Of a DNA stretch of 48,317 nucleotides, positions 16,055 to 24,197 are shown piece by piece. Position numbers and translations under genes: made by a program. Source of the stretch: SAR116 cluster bacterium AG-313-A07 (GTDB taxonomy: Bacteria; Pseudomonadota; Alphaproteobacteria; Thalassobaculales; Thalassobaculaceae); assembly GCA_003284265.1 (NCBI GenBank), contig QBVV01000014.1, positions 1-48,317 of the forward strand, read 5' to 3'. Each line of letters opens with the position of its first letter. The first letter of the stretch is position 1. The notes under the pieces are model-generated. The model did no database searches and was not told the origin of the DNA. It saw only the letters and a program-made list of their open reading frames with translations.

Positions 16055-16696
16055 GTGACCAAACAACAACCATCCCAAATATTTCTTTTGATGATTTTAT
16101 GTATATTTTGCACTGGATGCCAAAACACAATGCAAATTACTGCAACATCATCCCTCGCGTCCAACCATACCTATGTAACGTCATTTCCAAGATTACTATC
16201 ATGCAAAGTAAAGGGATATTCAGGAAAGGTTCTTGATGTAACCACCCCTGCCTTGGTAAATTTAAGAAACTTTGGAAAGCCAATAACGATAAAATGTAGC
16301 CATCCTGATTATTGGAATTCGAACATCATATTAGAGTCAACACACAAAAAAAGGCTATTAGATCGATTAACTAGCGGAGAAAAAATCTCACTCCTCACTA
16401 GCCGTTACACAGAAGATGATCTGGGGCCTCAGAGTAAATTACCACGCGCACTTCATGTTGCTTTGAGAAGGAAAAGTTTCAGAAACTCCGACACTAAAAA
16501 CTCATACTATGCTGAAGAATTACTCTACGCCAAAAAAAATTGGGAATTCATAATAACAGATTTATTCTTATCTTGTAAGCAACAAAGAAAACAAATCACT
16601 GCTTCCTGTCGCACATCAATAAAGAGAATAAAGAGATTTATGCGCAAAGATTTGATGCAAATTGAACAACAAAGAAGAAGATCTACTATTGAATAA
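16055..16696 (+). CDS. Unrecognised lipoprotein-like protein
   Basis: I do not recognise this 213-residue protein. It starts with a short polar stretch, a hydrophobic segment (FLLMILCIFCTGC) and a lipobox-like CTGC with Cys22 as possible lipid site, though the -3 residue is Cys rather than Leu. The middle has a small mixed region (LLSCKVKGYSGKVLDVTTPA, TIKCSHPDYW) that may be a beta domain, and the last 60 residues are very rich in Lys and Arg with predicted helix. Cysteines at about 50, 80, 173 and 184 could pair. The start is GTG at 16055 with AGAGG eleven bases upstream. It sits alone between ctaA and the pnt operon. Codon use looks like that of its neighbours. Confidence 0.6.
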   Translation: MTKQQPSQIFLLMILCIFCTGCQNTMQITATSSLASNHTYVTSFPRLLSCKVKGYSGKVLDVTTPALVNLRNFGKPITIKCSHPDYWNSNIILESTHKKRLLDRLTSGEKISLLTSRYTEDDLGPQSKLPRALHVALRRKSFRNSDTKNSYYAEELLYAKKNWEFIITDLFLSCKQQRKQITASCRTSIKRIKRFMRKDLMQIEQQRRRSTIE

Positions 16697-16730
16697 TTTT
16701 ACCTCATCGAGTAAGGGACTACTGTGGGAG

Positions 16731-16760
16731 CAATGATTAATCATTGGACGTCAATTGACA
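16731..16760 (+). promoter_or_regulatory. Palindrome cluster upstream of pntAA
   Basis: CAATGATTAATCATTG at 16731-16746 is a perfect 16-base palindrome. Three bases later GTCAATTGAC at 16750-16759 is a perfect 10-base palindrome that contains most of a consensus -35 TTGACA (16755-16760). No good -10 is seen at 16-18 bases. The arrangement resembles an operator next to a promoter for the pnt operon, which starts at 16840. Confidence 0.5.
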
Positions 16761-16839
16761 TTAGTTTATACGGAATGATTGATGCTGCATCAGCAAATTA
16801 TATGCACTTCAAAACCTATGTTTCGGCGGGGTACATAAT

Positions 16840-17991
16840 ATGCAAGTTGGTATAATAAAGGAACGGCGACAAGGAGAGTCCAGAGTTGCCATTACACCAG
16901 ATACGGTAAAGAAATTCTTAGATTTAGGACTTTCTGTCCTTATTGAGTCGAAAGCAGGAATAACTGCGGCTATAACAGACAAGGCTTATGAACTCGCTGG
17001 AGCAAAAATCGTCAAAACATCTATCGAAGCCCTCTCCCAAGCAGACATAGTTCTCAAAGTTCAAAAGCCAATTGTTCCGGAAGACAAAGGCAAGGGCGAA
17101 TTGAATGAAGTTGCGTTGATGAAGGACGGTGCTGTTCTTATTTGTCTTATGGAACCATATTCTAGTCATAAGCTTTTAGAAACTCTAGCAAGTAAAAGAA
17201 TTACCGCGTTCTCTATGGAATTATTGCCACGCATAACACGAGCGCAAACGATGGATAGTTTATCTTCTCAATCAAATTTAGCCGGCTATAAAGCGGTACT
17301 TGAGGCCGCGAATACTTTTGGCAGAGCCTTCCCAATGATGATGACAGCTGCTGGGACCGTCCCGCCCGCAAAGTGCTTGGTTATGGGTGCTGGCGTTGCA
17401 GGTCTCCAAGCCATTGCTACAGCCCGTCGGCTAGGGGCTGTTGTTTCAGCAAGTGATGTACGACCTGCTGCCAAAGAAAATGTAGAAAGCTTAGGCGCAA
17501 GCTTCGTGGCCGTCCAAGACGAAGAATTTAAACAAGCAGAAACAGCAGGTGGTTACGCAAAAGAGATGAGCGATGCATACAAAGCTAAACAGTCGGAACT
17601 AATCGCATCAACAGTCGCCAAGCAAGATATCGTGATTTGTACAGCTTTGATACCTGGTCGCCCTGCCCCAGTCTTAGTAACTGAAGATATGATAAAAACA
17701 ATGAAACCTGGGTCCGTCTTAGTTGACTTAGCAGTCGAACAGGGGGGTAATTGCCCATTATCGGTCGCTGATAAGACCATAGTTAAAAATGGTGTGTCCA
17801 TTGTCGGCCAAACTAATATGGCGAGTAAGCTCCCTATTGATGCTTCCATCTTATTCGCGAAAAATTTATTAAACTTTCTGACGCCTATGATACATCCAGA
17901 TCAGAAACAGCTAATTATTGATATTAACGACGAGATAATTAAAGGATCTTTACTTACCCAAAATGGAGAGGTTCTCCAAACTTTTATGTAA
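16840..17991 (+). CDS. pntAA: NAD(P) transhydrogenase subunit alpha, part 1
   Basis: This is the peripheral NAD(H)-binding domain I of proton-translocating transhydrogenase, which makes NADPH from NADH using proton motive force. The 383 residues begin with MQVGIIKERRQGESRVAITP and hold the nucleotide fold VMGAGVAGLQAIATARRLGA near 181-200, followed by VSASDVRPAAKENVESLGA. RPAPVLV and VDLAVEQGGNC are further family motifs. It stops after domain I, as in alphaproteobacterial three-gene systems; the membrane part is pntAB. GGCGGGG lies about ten bases before the ATG. A 127-base gap separates it from pntAB. Confidence 0.96.
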   Translation: MQVGIIKERRQGESRVAITPDTVKKFLDLGLSVLIESKAGITAAITDKAYELAGAKIVKTSIEALSQADIVLKVQKPIVPEDKGKGELNEVALMKDGAVLICLMEPYSSHKLLETLASKRITAFSMELLPRITRAQTMDSLSSQSNLAGYKAVLEAANTFGRAFPMMMTAAGTVPPAKCLVMGAGVAGLQAIATARRLGAVVSASDVRPAAKENVESLGASFVAVQDEEFKQAETAGGYAKEMSDAYKAKQSELIASTVAKQDIVICTALIPGRPAPVLVTEDMIKTMKPGSVLVDLAVEQGGNCPLSVADKTIVKNGVSIVGQTNMASKLPIDASILFAKNLLNFLTPMIHPDQKQLIIDINDEIIKGSLLTQNGEVLQTFM

Positions 17992-18118
17992 ACTTTTATT
18001 CATCATCTTATATCCCTACTTCATTTAAACGAAGAGCACTAATCCATGCATCATCTGTTAATTAATGGAAAATTTATAATTTGATAATTAAGACAACTTT
18101 CGAAGAAAGGATATTATT

Positions 18119-18415
18119 GTGCAACCCGAAGGTGTCGACCCGTTTATATTTGGTATTACCGTATTAGTTCTAGCCTGCTTTGTTGGCTATTATGTAGTTT
18201 GGCGCGTGACACCAGCGCTCCATTCACCATTGATGAGCGTTACTAATGCTATTTCTTCTGTGATCATCGTGGGCGCACTAATAGCGGCAGGGCCGGCAGA
18301 GGGAAATTTCGCACAAGCGATGGGTTTTTGTGCAATCGTTTTGGCTTCAATTAATATCTTTGGCGGATTTATTGTGACACAGAGAATGCTCTCTATGTTC
18401 AAAAAGAAGCGCTGA
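18119..18415 (+). CDS. pntAB: NAD(P) transhydrogenase subunit alpha, part 2
   Basis: This small membrane subunit supplies the first helices of the proton channel. The 98 residues have three to four hydrophobic segments and the stretch [20 protein letters not shown], which is the well conserved start of the membrane domain, then [10 protein letters not shown] and [17 protein letters not shown] at 18119 follows AAAGGA at seven bases. It sits 14 bases before pntB. The longer 127-base space from pntAA holds a near-palindrome CTTCATTTAAACGAAG at 18019-18034 but no clear terminator or promoter. Confidence 0.95.
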   Translation: MQPEGVDPFIFGITVLVLACFVGYYVVWRVTPALHSPLMSVTNAISSVIIVGALIAAGPAEGNFAQAMGFCAIVLASINIFGGFIVTQRMLSMFKKKR

Positions 18416-18429
18416 GAGCGAGTTTCAAG

Positions 18430-19821
18430 ATGACAGATGATATTTCAGCATTTCTTTATTTGATTTCTAGTGTTTGCTTCGTATTAGCACTCCGCGGCCT
18501 TAGTTCACCCGATACTGCGCGCCAAGGCAATATTTTTGGTGTTTCCGGAATGATAATAGCTATTGGAACGACTTTAGCTCTTCCAGAGGTACTCAGTTAC
18601 GAAGTTATAATTGCTGGGCTTGTAATCGGAGGAGCCATCGGAACAGTTATAGCTCGTAAAATTGAAATGACAGCATTACCACAGCTGGTTGCAGCTTTTC
18701 ATAGTTTAGTTGGTCTAGCTGCGTGTTTTGTTGCAGCCGCAGCGTTCTATAGACCCGAAGCATACGGTATAGGGCAATTTCTCGATATTAATACTGCAAG
18801 TTTGATCGAAATGACGCTAGGGCTAGCAATTGGCGCCATAACATTCACAGGCTCAATTATCGCCTTTGGCAAGCTACAGGGGATAATCTCTGGAGCTCCC
18901 CTAACTTTTAAAGGACAACATTTTTTTAATGCAATACTGGGCATTTCTATCTTTGCCTTAATAGTTTTAATAGTACTTGACCAAAATGAGGCAATATTTT
19001 GGTCCATTCTCGCACTATCTTTTTTGATTGGAATTTTAATCATTATACCAATCGGCGGCGCAGACATGCCAGTTGTCATATCAATGCTGAACTCTTATTC
19101 AGGTTGGGCAGCCTGTGGAATAGGGTTCACGTTGGGTAACAGTTTACTAATTATAACCGGCGCATTAGTTGGATCTTCGGGTGCCATTCTATCATACATT
19201 ATGTGCAAAGGAATGAACCGCTCGTTCTTCAGCGTCATACTTGGTGGCTTCGGTGTTGAAAGTGATTTAACCGATGTACAGCAAGGCAGCGATAAAGCAA
19301 TAAAGTCGGGCAGCGCTGAAGATGCTGCCTTCATAATGGAGAATGCATCATCCGTTATCATTGTTCCTGGCTACGGAATGGCGGTCGCCCAAGCGCAGCA
19401 CGCACTCCGAGAAATGGGGGACATACTGAAGGAAAAAGGCGTGAACGTGCGATATGCGATACATCCAGTAGCGGGACGAATGCCAGGTCATATGAATGTA
19501 CTCCTCGCAGAAGCTAACGTTCCATATGAACAGGTGTTAGAACTGGACGAGATAAACCGAGATTTTTCACAGACTGATGTGGCATTCGTCATTGGGGCAA
19601 ATGATGTGACTAATCCAGCCGCAAAAACTGATACCTCAAGCCCTATTTACGGGATGCCTATACTCGATGTTGAAAACGCACAAACAGTTCTCTTCATAAA
19701 GAGATCTATGGCATCCGGTTATGCCGGTGTAGATAATGAGCTTTTTTTTCGTGATAATACAATGATGCTTTTCTCTGATGCAAAAAAGATGTGCGATGAG
19801 ATTGTTCAAGCTTTAAATTAA
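18430..19821 (+). CDS. pntB: NAD(P) transhydrogenase subunit beta
   Basis: This protein joins the rest of the membrane channel (about residues 1-260, many hydrophobic segments) to the NADP(H)-binding domain III (about 290-463). Domain III is clear from IIVPGYGMAVAQAQHALREM, HPVAGRMPGHMNVLLAEA, VAFVIGANDVTNPAAKTD and IYGMPILDV. HSLVGLAACFVA near 96-107 is a conserved membrane motif. Together with pntAA and pntAB it forms a complete transhydrogenase, a main NADPH source. The length is normal. It converges on hemY. Confidence 0.97.
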   Translation: MTDDISAFLYLISSVCFVLALRGLSSPDTARQGNIFGVSGMIIAIGTTLALPEVLSYEVIIAGLVIGGAIGTVIARKIEMTALPQLVAAFHSLVGLAACFVAAAAFYRPEAYGIGQFLDINTASLIEMTLGLAIGAITFTGSIIAFGKLQGIISGAPLTFKGQHFFNAILGISIFALIVLIVLDQNEAIFWSILALSFLIGILIIIPIGGADMPVVISMLNSYSGWAACGIGFTLGNSLLIITGALVGSSGAILSYIMCKGMNRSFFSVILGGFGVESDLTDVQQGSDKAIKSGSAEDAAFIMENASSVIIVPGYGMAVAQAQHALREMGDILKEKGVNVRYAIHPVAGRMPGHMNVLLAEANVPYEQVLELDEINRDFSQTDVAFVIGANDVTNPAAKTDTSSPIYGMPILDVENAQTVLFIKRSMASGYAGVDNELFFRDNTMMLFSDAKKMCDEIVQALN

Positions 19822-19834
19822 TGTTCTCTCGATG

Positions 19835-19856
19835 ATAGAAATGGCCCGCTTTCTAT
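19835..19856. terminator. Hairpin between convergent pntB and hemY
   Basis: ATAGAAA at 19835-19841 pairs with TTTCTAT at 19850-19856 over an eight-base loop. The second arm covers the hemY stop codon. No T run follows, so termination strength is uncertain. Confidence 0.4.
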
Positions 19857-21208
19857 TGCTCTATTATCTCTGGTTGTTCCTCCGTTGCATCAAACGTGAT
19901 GCTTTTAGGTATAGCGGATACTCTTGGTGGGACTTTCCACGTTAGCATGTCGAAAGCGTCGCAATTACCACATAACGCCGACCATTCTTCACTTGTGGCG
20001 CCGCAAGACTTACATGTCCAGCTATGATCAGTTTTAGCAGTAATGGACATTTCAAACCATCGTCTAGCTTCCTTCTCGTCATTCTTCTCTTGCTGTTCAA
20101 CGCGCGCCATAAGACGGCACCCATGGCTTGTGATATCGTCTTGGGATATGTCAGCCAGGTTCTTGCGAGCCTCCCCCCACAACTCAGCATCTAATGCTAT
20201 TTCAGCTAATATTAATTGTCCCTGCAGCGAATTCGCACATTTTGCCATAACTTTTTGTAGTCTTTGAAATCTTTGAAGTGATGTTTCATCAGACCATAAC
20301 TTCAGATAGTTTATTATAAGCTCCCTATGAGGATTTAAGGATATTATATCCTCGAGCAATCGTATAATTTTACGTTCCTTTGCGGGTTTTTCAATCAGTT
20401 TAGTTCGGAGTATAGCCGCTGGAATAAAGTTTTTATCGTCTTTCAATGCGTTATCAGCATATTGAGTTGCTTCCATAAGCATATCGTTATTTTTAAAGGC
20501 AAGCGCTCTCGCTGTATAAATGGTCACTCGTGGACCTGTGGCCACTTTCTCTGTCTTTACTTTGCGACGCACCGCATCTGTCAGTGTGTTTTGGGCATTT
20601 TCCCAGTCTGCTGCCTTAGTTTGAAGATCAAATAACGTCTCGCAAACAAATACCGAATCAGGCCGTTTTTTATATGCTTTCTTAGTGAGCTCAAGCAATC
20701 GTATTCGATCTTGATTCGCCATTGCTTGTCGCATTAATCCTAATAAGCCAACAAACTCAGTTTCATGGTCTTTACTGAGAGCATTAAAATAATTTACCGC
20801 TGCAGCCTCATCTCCATTTAAGATCGCTGTTTGGGCAGATAATAACCGGGTAACAGATGGATCATTCAAAAGTTTGTTGGCTTTCCTAGACATCCTGAGG
20901 GCTTCTTCCTTGTCTCCCGCCGCCACAGCAGCCATCCCAAGCGTCAAAGCTTTGTAACCCTCGAATTGATGACGATTTTTTCTTCGATCAAGAAATGTCT
21001 TTGGAGCAGTTAGAATCATATTAAAAACATAGTAAATGAGCCAAAGACCAAAAAAAATTAACGCAATAACTATAAGAAAAATGCTGAAATGCGTTTCTAT
21101 CTCATAGTTAAGCCAGTTTATTTCTATTTCTCCAGGGTTATCGCTCAACCAAACGGCTAAACCAACCAGCACAATTACTTGAAAAATAAAAAAAAGAATG
21201 CGGAGCAT
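19853..21208 (-). CDS. hemY: HemY-like TPR membrane protein
   Basis: This is an inner-membrane protein of the proteobacterial HemY family, linked by position to late haem synthesis but without a proven enzymatic role. The 451 residues start with two membrane segments (about 1-25 and 42-65), then a helical TPR-type region (about 85-390). The end carries a zinc ribbon, WTCKSCGATSEEWSALCGNC, typical of alphaproteobacterial forms, and a short Pro/Glu-rich tail. It should not be confused with protoporphyrinogen oxidase, also called HemY. It follows the mitofilin-like gene by six bases. Confidence 0.9.
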   Translation of the reverse strand: MLRILFFIFQVIVLVGLAVWLSDNPGEIEINWLNYEIETHFSIFLIVIALIFFGLWLIYYVFNMILTAPKTFLDRRKNRHQFEGYKALTLGMAAVAAGDKEEALRMSRKANKLLNDPSVTRLLSAQTAILNGDEAAAVNYFNALSKDHETEFVGLLGLMRQAMANQDRIRLLELTKKAYKKRPDSVFVCETLFDLQTKAADWENAQNTLTDAVRRKVKTEKVATGPRVTIYTARALAFKNNDMLMEATQYADNALKDDKNFIPAAILRTKLIEKPAKERKIIRLLEDIISLNPHRELIINYLKLWSDETSLQRFQRLQKVMAKCANSLQGQLILAEIALDAELWGEARKNLADISQDDITSHGCRLMARVEQQEKNDEKEARRWFEMSITAKTDHSWTCKSCGATSEEWSALCGNCDAFDMLTWKVPPRVSAIPKSITFDATEEQPEIIEQ

Positions 21209-21214
21209 TTTTAG

Positions 21215-22453
21215 TTACTCACTTTTAAATAACTTTGCCAGGATTAGACCTTCAAGTTTAGGAACTATAGTTTCCAGAGTTGATAATCCTTCTGCTTCTT
21301 TTAACCAGTCTTTCAATTCACCAGACAGAGTTAGTTCTGATTTCTTTAAATGTCCAATCGCCAACTTCAAGTCCCCAAGCTGCAACGCTTCTATTGCAGC
21401 GTCAGTGGCTACTGGGATTGATTTAGGGTCTGAACTTTGTATTTTTCGAATTCTAACTAATGACTTTATCTGAGATAAGACCCCGCCAATCATCCCATTC
21501 CTTTTGATCTCTTCATGCCGTGATTGATTATCTTTTATAAGCTCTAACTTTTTAAGTAATGAAGATAAACTCAAAATTCCTGTTGCAGCGTATTTCTCCA
21601 ACCGGTCAACGTATTTTTCTATCTCTAACTTTCCAGTCGAGTTCAGACGTAGAGACTCGAGTTGAATAGTAAATGGTCGCTCTTGTCTGATGGTCGTTAG
21701 CAGATGCCCCAAACTGAATACGAGCATAGGACTTTGCAGAGTTTTGTCTCTCTTATTTATTTCTTGTTTGTCAAGACTTTCAATCTTGGAAACAAGCCTA
21801 TCACTTACTACAGCTACATTTTTCTCCTGTTGGCGTAACACCTGTTGAATTTTGTTAATGGCAGCCAACCTAGTATTTTCTTCTCTCTCCAGACTAACTA
21901 CACGATCAGTCAATGTTGTCAAAATTTCCTCTAAGCGTCTCTGATTTTGAAGTAATTGTTCTAAATCATTAGGAGTCTTTGGACTCATTGAAGAGCCCGC
22001 ATTAGTATTTACATTGTCTAAACTTCGAAATCTTTTATTCAGAGTCTCGAGCTTCCCCTGAAGAATGGTTATCTTTTCTTCTAAATTAGAAATATTATTA
22101 TTAAACAAATTGGTTTTGGCGGCATAAGCATTGGGTTGAGCCTTTTCCGCACTATCAATATTTTTTAATGTTGAACTATCGGTGGGCTTTTCTTCTGATG
22201 TGAGTAGTAAGTTCAATCCAGTATCCCAAGCTTTTTTAAATTTATTGGGGATACTATTCGTATCGAAGCTTGGGTTCACGATAATATATATCAAACTTAA
22301 GACGATGATAAAGATTAATAATCCGTATCTCCAGAATTTAGACTTCAATTTGGTCGCACTGGGTCTGGCTTTTCCATCCGATATTTTGTCAATACGGCCT
22401 TTTGGCAATTTTACATCTTTTGGAGCTTTTTCTTGGTTGCTGTTATTTGTCAT
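21215..22453 (-). CDS. Mitofilin/Mic60-like inner-membrane protein
   Basis: Alphaproteobacterial mitofilin homologues are related to Mic60 of the mitochondrial cristae-organising complex and can shape the inner membrane. The protein (412 residues) shows the family layout: a basic N-terminus, one membrane segment (YGLLIFIIVLSLIYIIV, near 45-62), a long coiled coil (about 110-225) and a C-terminal mitofilin region ending LETIVPKLEGLILAKLF. I chose ATG at 22453; a GTG two codons upstream is equally possible, as neither has a clear ribosome site. The gene lies between hemD and hemY, the usual alphaproteobacterial order. Confidence 0.87.
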   Translation of the reverse strand: MTNNSNQEKAPKDVKLPKGRIDKISDGKARPSATKLKSKFWRYGLLIFIIVLSLIYIIVNPSFDTNSIPNKFKKAWDTGLNLLLTSEEKPTDSSTLKNIDSAEKAQPNAYAAKTNLFNNNISNLEEKITILQGKLETLNKRFRSLDNVNTNAGSSMSPKTPNDLEQLLQNQRRLEEILTTLTDRVVSLEREENTRLAAINKIQQVLRQQEKNVAVVSDRLVSKIESLDKQEINKRDKTLQSPMLVFSLGHLLTTIRQERPFTIQLESLRLNSTGKLEIEKYVDRLEKYAATGILSLSSLLKKLELIKDNQSRHEEIKRNGMIGGVLSQIKSLVRIRKIQSSDPKSIPVATDAAIEALQLGDLKLAIGHLKKSELTLSGELKDWLKEAEGLSTLETIVPKLEGLILAKLFKSE

Positions 22454-22507
22454 AAACACATCGCCATCGCTCGGTTAACATAATTTATGATACGTCGGTA
22501 ATTAGTA

Positions 22508-23215
22508 TTACTTTTCCCTCACAAGCGCTAACATTTCTGCATTGTCAGGCTTTTGTGCAATAAGGACCTTTTTCCATTTTAATTCTTTTAATTCATCCGC
22601 AACAGCCAGGCTTATACAATATACTTTTAGATCTGGAGCAACTGCCGTAAGCTTGGTACGTTTCATATTATCAATGAATATTCTAGCCGATCTGGGTGAG
22701 TATAAAAACACCCCAGTAATTTCTTTTTTTTCAAGCGATTTGAGCATGTCTACATTAAAATATTGTATTTCTTTGGCTTCGTAGATGACACTTACATCGA
22801 CTTCAAAATCTAAGTATTCAAGCTCCTTTTTGATATCATATCTTACATACTGGCCACTTAAATAAACTATTGGGCCTTTTGACGGTTTTAAGTTTGCCGC
22901 AGTTAGTCGTATTAGATCAGACACATCACCCGATGCGGAAATAACATTTGAAAAACCAAGATTTGCGATAAAGCTCGAAGTCGCATCGCCTACGCAGTAG
23001 ATTGGTAGTGACTTTTTAATAGCTGAGCCACAAAGGCCAAATGCTGCATTCTTACTTGTTATCAGGACAGATTGATATTTTTTATAATCAATCTCTTCGT
23101 CCCTTTTCCTATGAATTTCTAGTAATGGCGATATTACAGAATTTATATTCAACTCTTTTAGATCGTTTGCAATTCTTTGAGAGTCTTCAATTGGCCTCGT
23201 TAATAAAATCTTCAT
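22508..23215 (-). CDS. hemD: Uroporphyrinogen-III synthase
   Basis: This cytosolic enzyme closes hydroxymethylbilane to uroporphyrinogen III while inverting ring D. The family is weakly conserved; recognition rests on the start MKILLTRPIEDSQRIANDL, the central VLITSKNAA and YCVGDATS, the FLYSPRSARIF stretch, and the place directly after hemC. It has 235 residues from the ATG at 23213-23215. A longer frame back to 23293 overlaps hemC and is rejected. The gap to hemC is seven bases, so the two are co-translated steps of one pathway. Confidence 0.9.
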   Translation of the reverse strand: MKILLTRPIEDSQRIANDLKELNINSVISPLLEIHRKRDEEIDYKKYQSVLITSKNAAFGLCGSAIKKSLPIYCVGDATSSFIANLGFSNVISASGDVSDLIRLTAANLKPSKGPIVYLSGQYVRYDIKKELEYLDFEVDVSVIYEAKEIQYFNVDMLKSLEKKEITGVFLYSPRSARIFIDNMKRTKLTAVAPDLKVYCISLAVADELKELKWKKVLIAQKPDNAEMLALVREK

Positions 23216-23222
23216 TTCATAT

Positions 23223-24176
23223 TTAACACACCAAGTCTGAACCGGCTTTAGACTTGAGGCGTTCCCCAACGTTACGACCGATAGCAACTGCATCTAATCT
23301 TGAGCCGCCCCCTTCTACTTTATATAAGCTTTCCCCATCTGGAGAAACAACATACCCTATCAATTTTAATTCCTTCTCGTCACTAAATTGAGCATAGCCT
23401 GCTATTGGTGTCTGACAAGAACCATCAAGTGTTTTTAACATCGACCGTTCAGCCTCTACACATATCTCACTATCTTTATGATTAATCGCCTCTAGCCACT
23501 CCCACAATTGACTATCTAGCTTAGTTTTTGGCGTCCTACATTGGGCACCAATAGCGCCCTGAGCTACAGCTGGCGGCATTTCATCTAAGGGCATTATTTT
23601 CGTAATCCTGGATTCAAGACCAAGTCTTTTTAATCCAGCCACAGCTAAAAATGTAGCATCAACATCTCCACGATCCAATTTAGATAACCTCGTATCAACA
23701 TTCCCGCGGAAAAGAGTAATGTTAAGATCAGGGCGTTTATTTTTTAAAAGCGCTGCCCGTCTAACTGAGGATGTACCAACGATACTCCCATGAGATAATT
23801 CATTTATATTTTGGGCTTTATTAGAAATAAAAGCATCATTAATCTCTTCTCTTGGCAGAATACACGCCAGTCCTGTTCCTTTAGTCAGATCGGTCTCTAC
23901 ATCTTTCATAGAATGCAGTGCTAAATCTATTTCTCTGTTTAACAAGGCTTCTTCAATTTCTTTCATAAAAAGTCCTTTGCCACCAATTTCTGCAAGAGGA
24001 CGGTCCTGTACCTTGTCGCCAGTCGTTTTGATTATCACCACTTCTATAGCACCCGGTTCCAGTAAAGCCTTGTGAGCCGATTTGAGATAGTTTTGCAGCT
24101 CTAGCGCCTGAGCGATCGCAAGCTTTGATCCACGGGTTCCTATACGTATGCGAGAATTAGTATTATTATATTTCAT
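23223..24176 (-). CDS. hemC: Hydroxymethylbilane synthase (porphobilinogen deaminase)
   Basis: This cytosolic enzyme joins four porphobilinogens into hydroxymethylbilane using a covalent dipyrromethane cofactor. The 317 residues show IRIGTRGSKLAIAQA, IGGKGLFMKEIEEALL, DLALHSMKD with the catalytic Asp, GTSSVRRAALL, FRGNVDTRLSKL and the cofactor-binding Cys in LDGSCQTPIAGY. It is the first gene of the minus-strand run hemC-hemD-mitofilin-hemY. Its ATG is only 21 bases from the tsaD start on the other strand, so its promoter probably reaches into tsaD. Confidence 0.97.
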   Translation of the reverse strand: MKYNNTNSRIRIGTRGSKLAIAQALELQNYLKSAHKALLEPGAIEVVIIKTTGDKVQDRPLAEIGGKGLFMKEIEEALLNREIDLALHSMKDVETDLTKGTGLACILPREEINDAFISNKAQNINELSHGSIVGTSSVRRAALLKNKRPDLNITLFRGNVDTRLSKLDRGDVDATFLAVAGLKRLGLESRITKIMPLDEMPPAVAQGAIGAQCRTPKTKLDSQLWEWLEAINHKDSEICVEAERSMLKTLDGSCQTPIAGYAQFSDEKELKLIGYVVSPDGESLYKVEGGGSRLDAVAIGRNVGERLKSKAGSDLVC

Positions 24177-24197
24177 ACGGGAATTGTGTAGACTGGA

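Noticed and set aside
16731..16746. FNR or CRP site upstream of pnt
   Set aside because: The palindrome does not fit TTGAT-N4-ATCAA or TGTGA-N6-TCACA.
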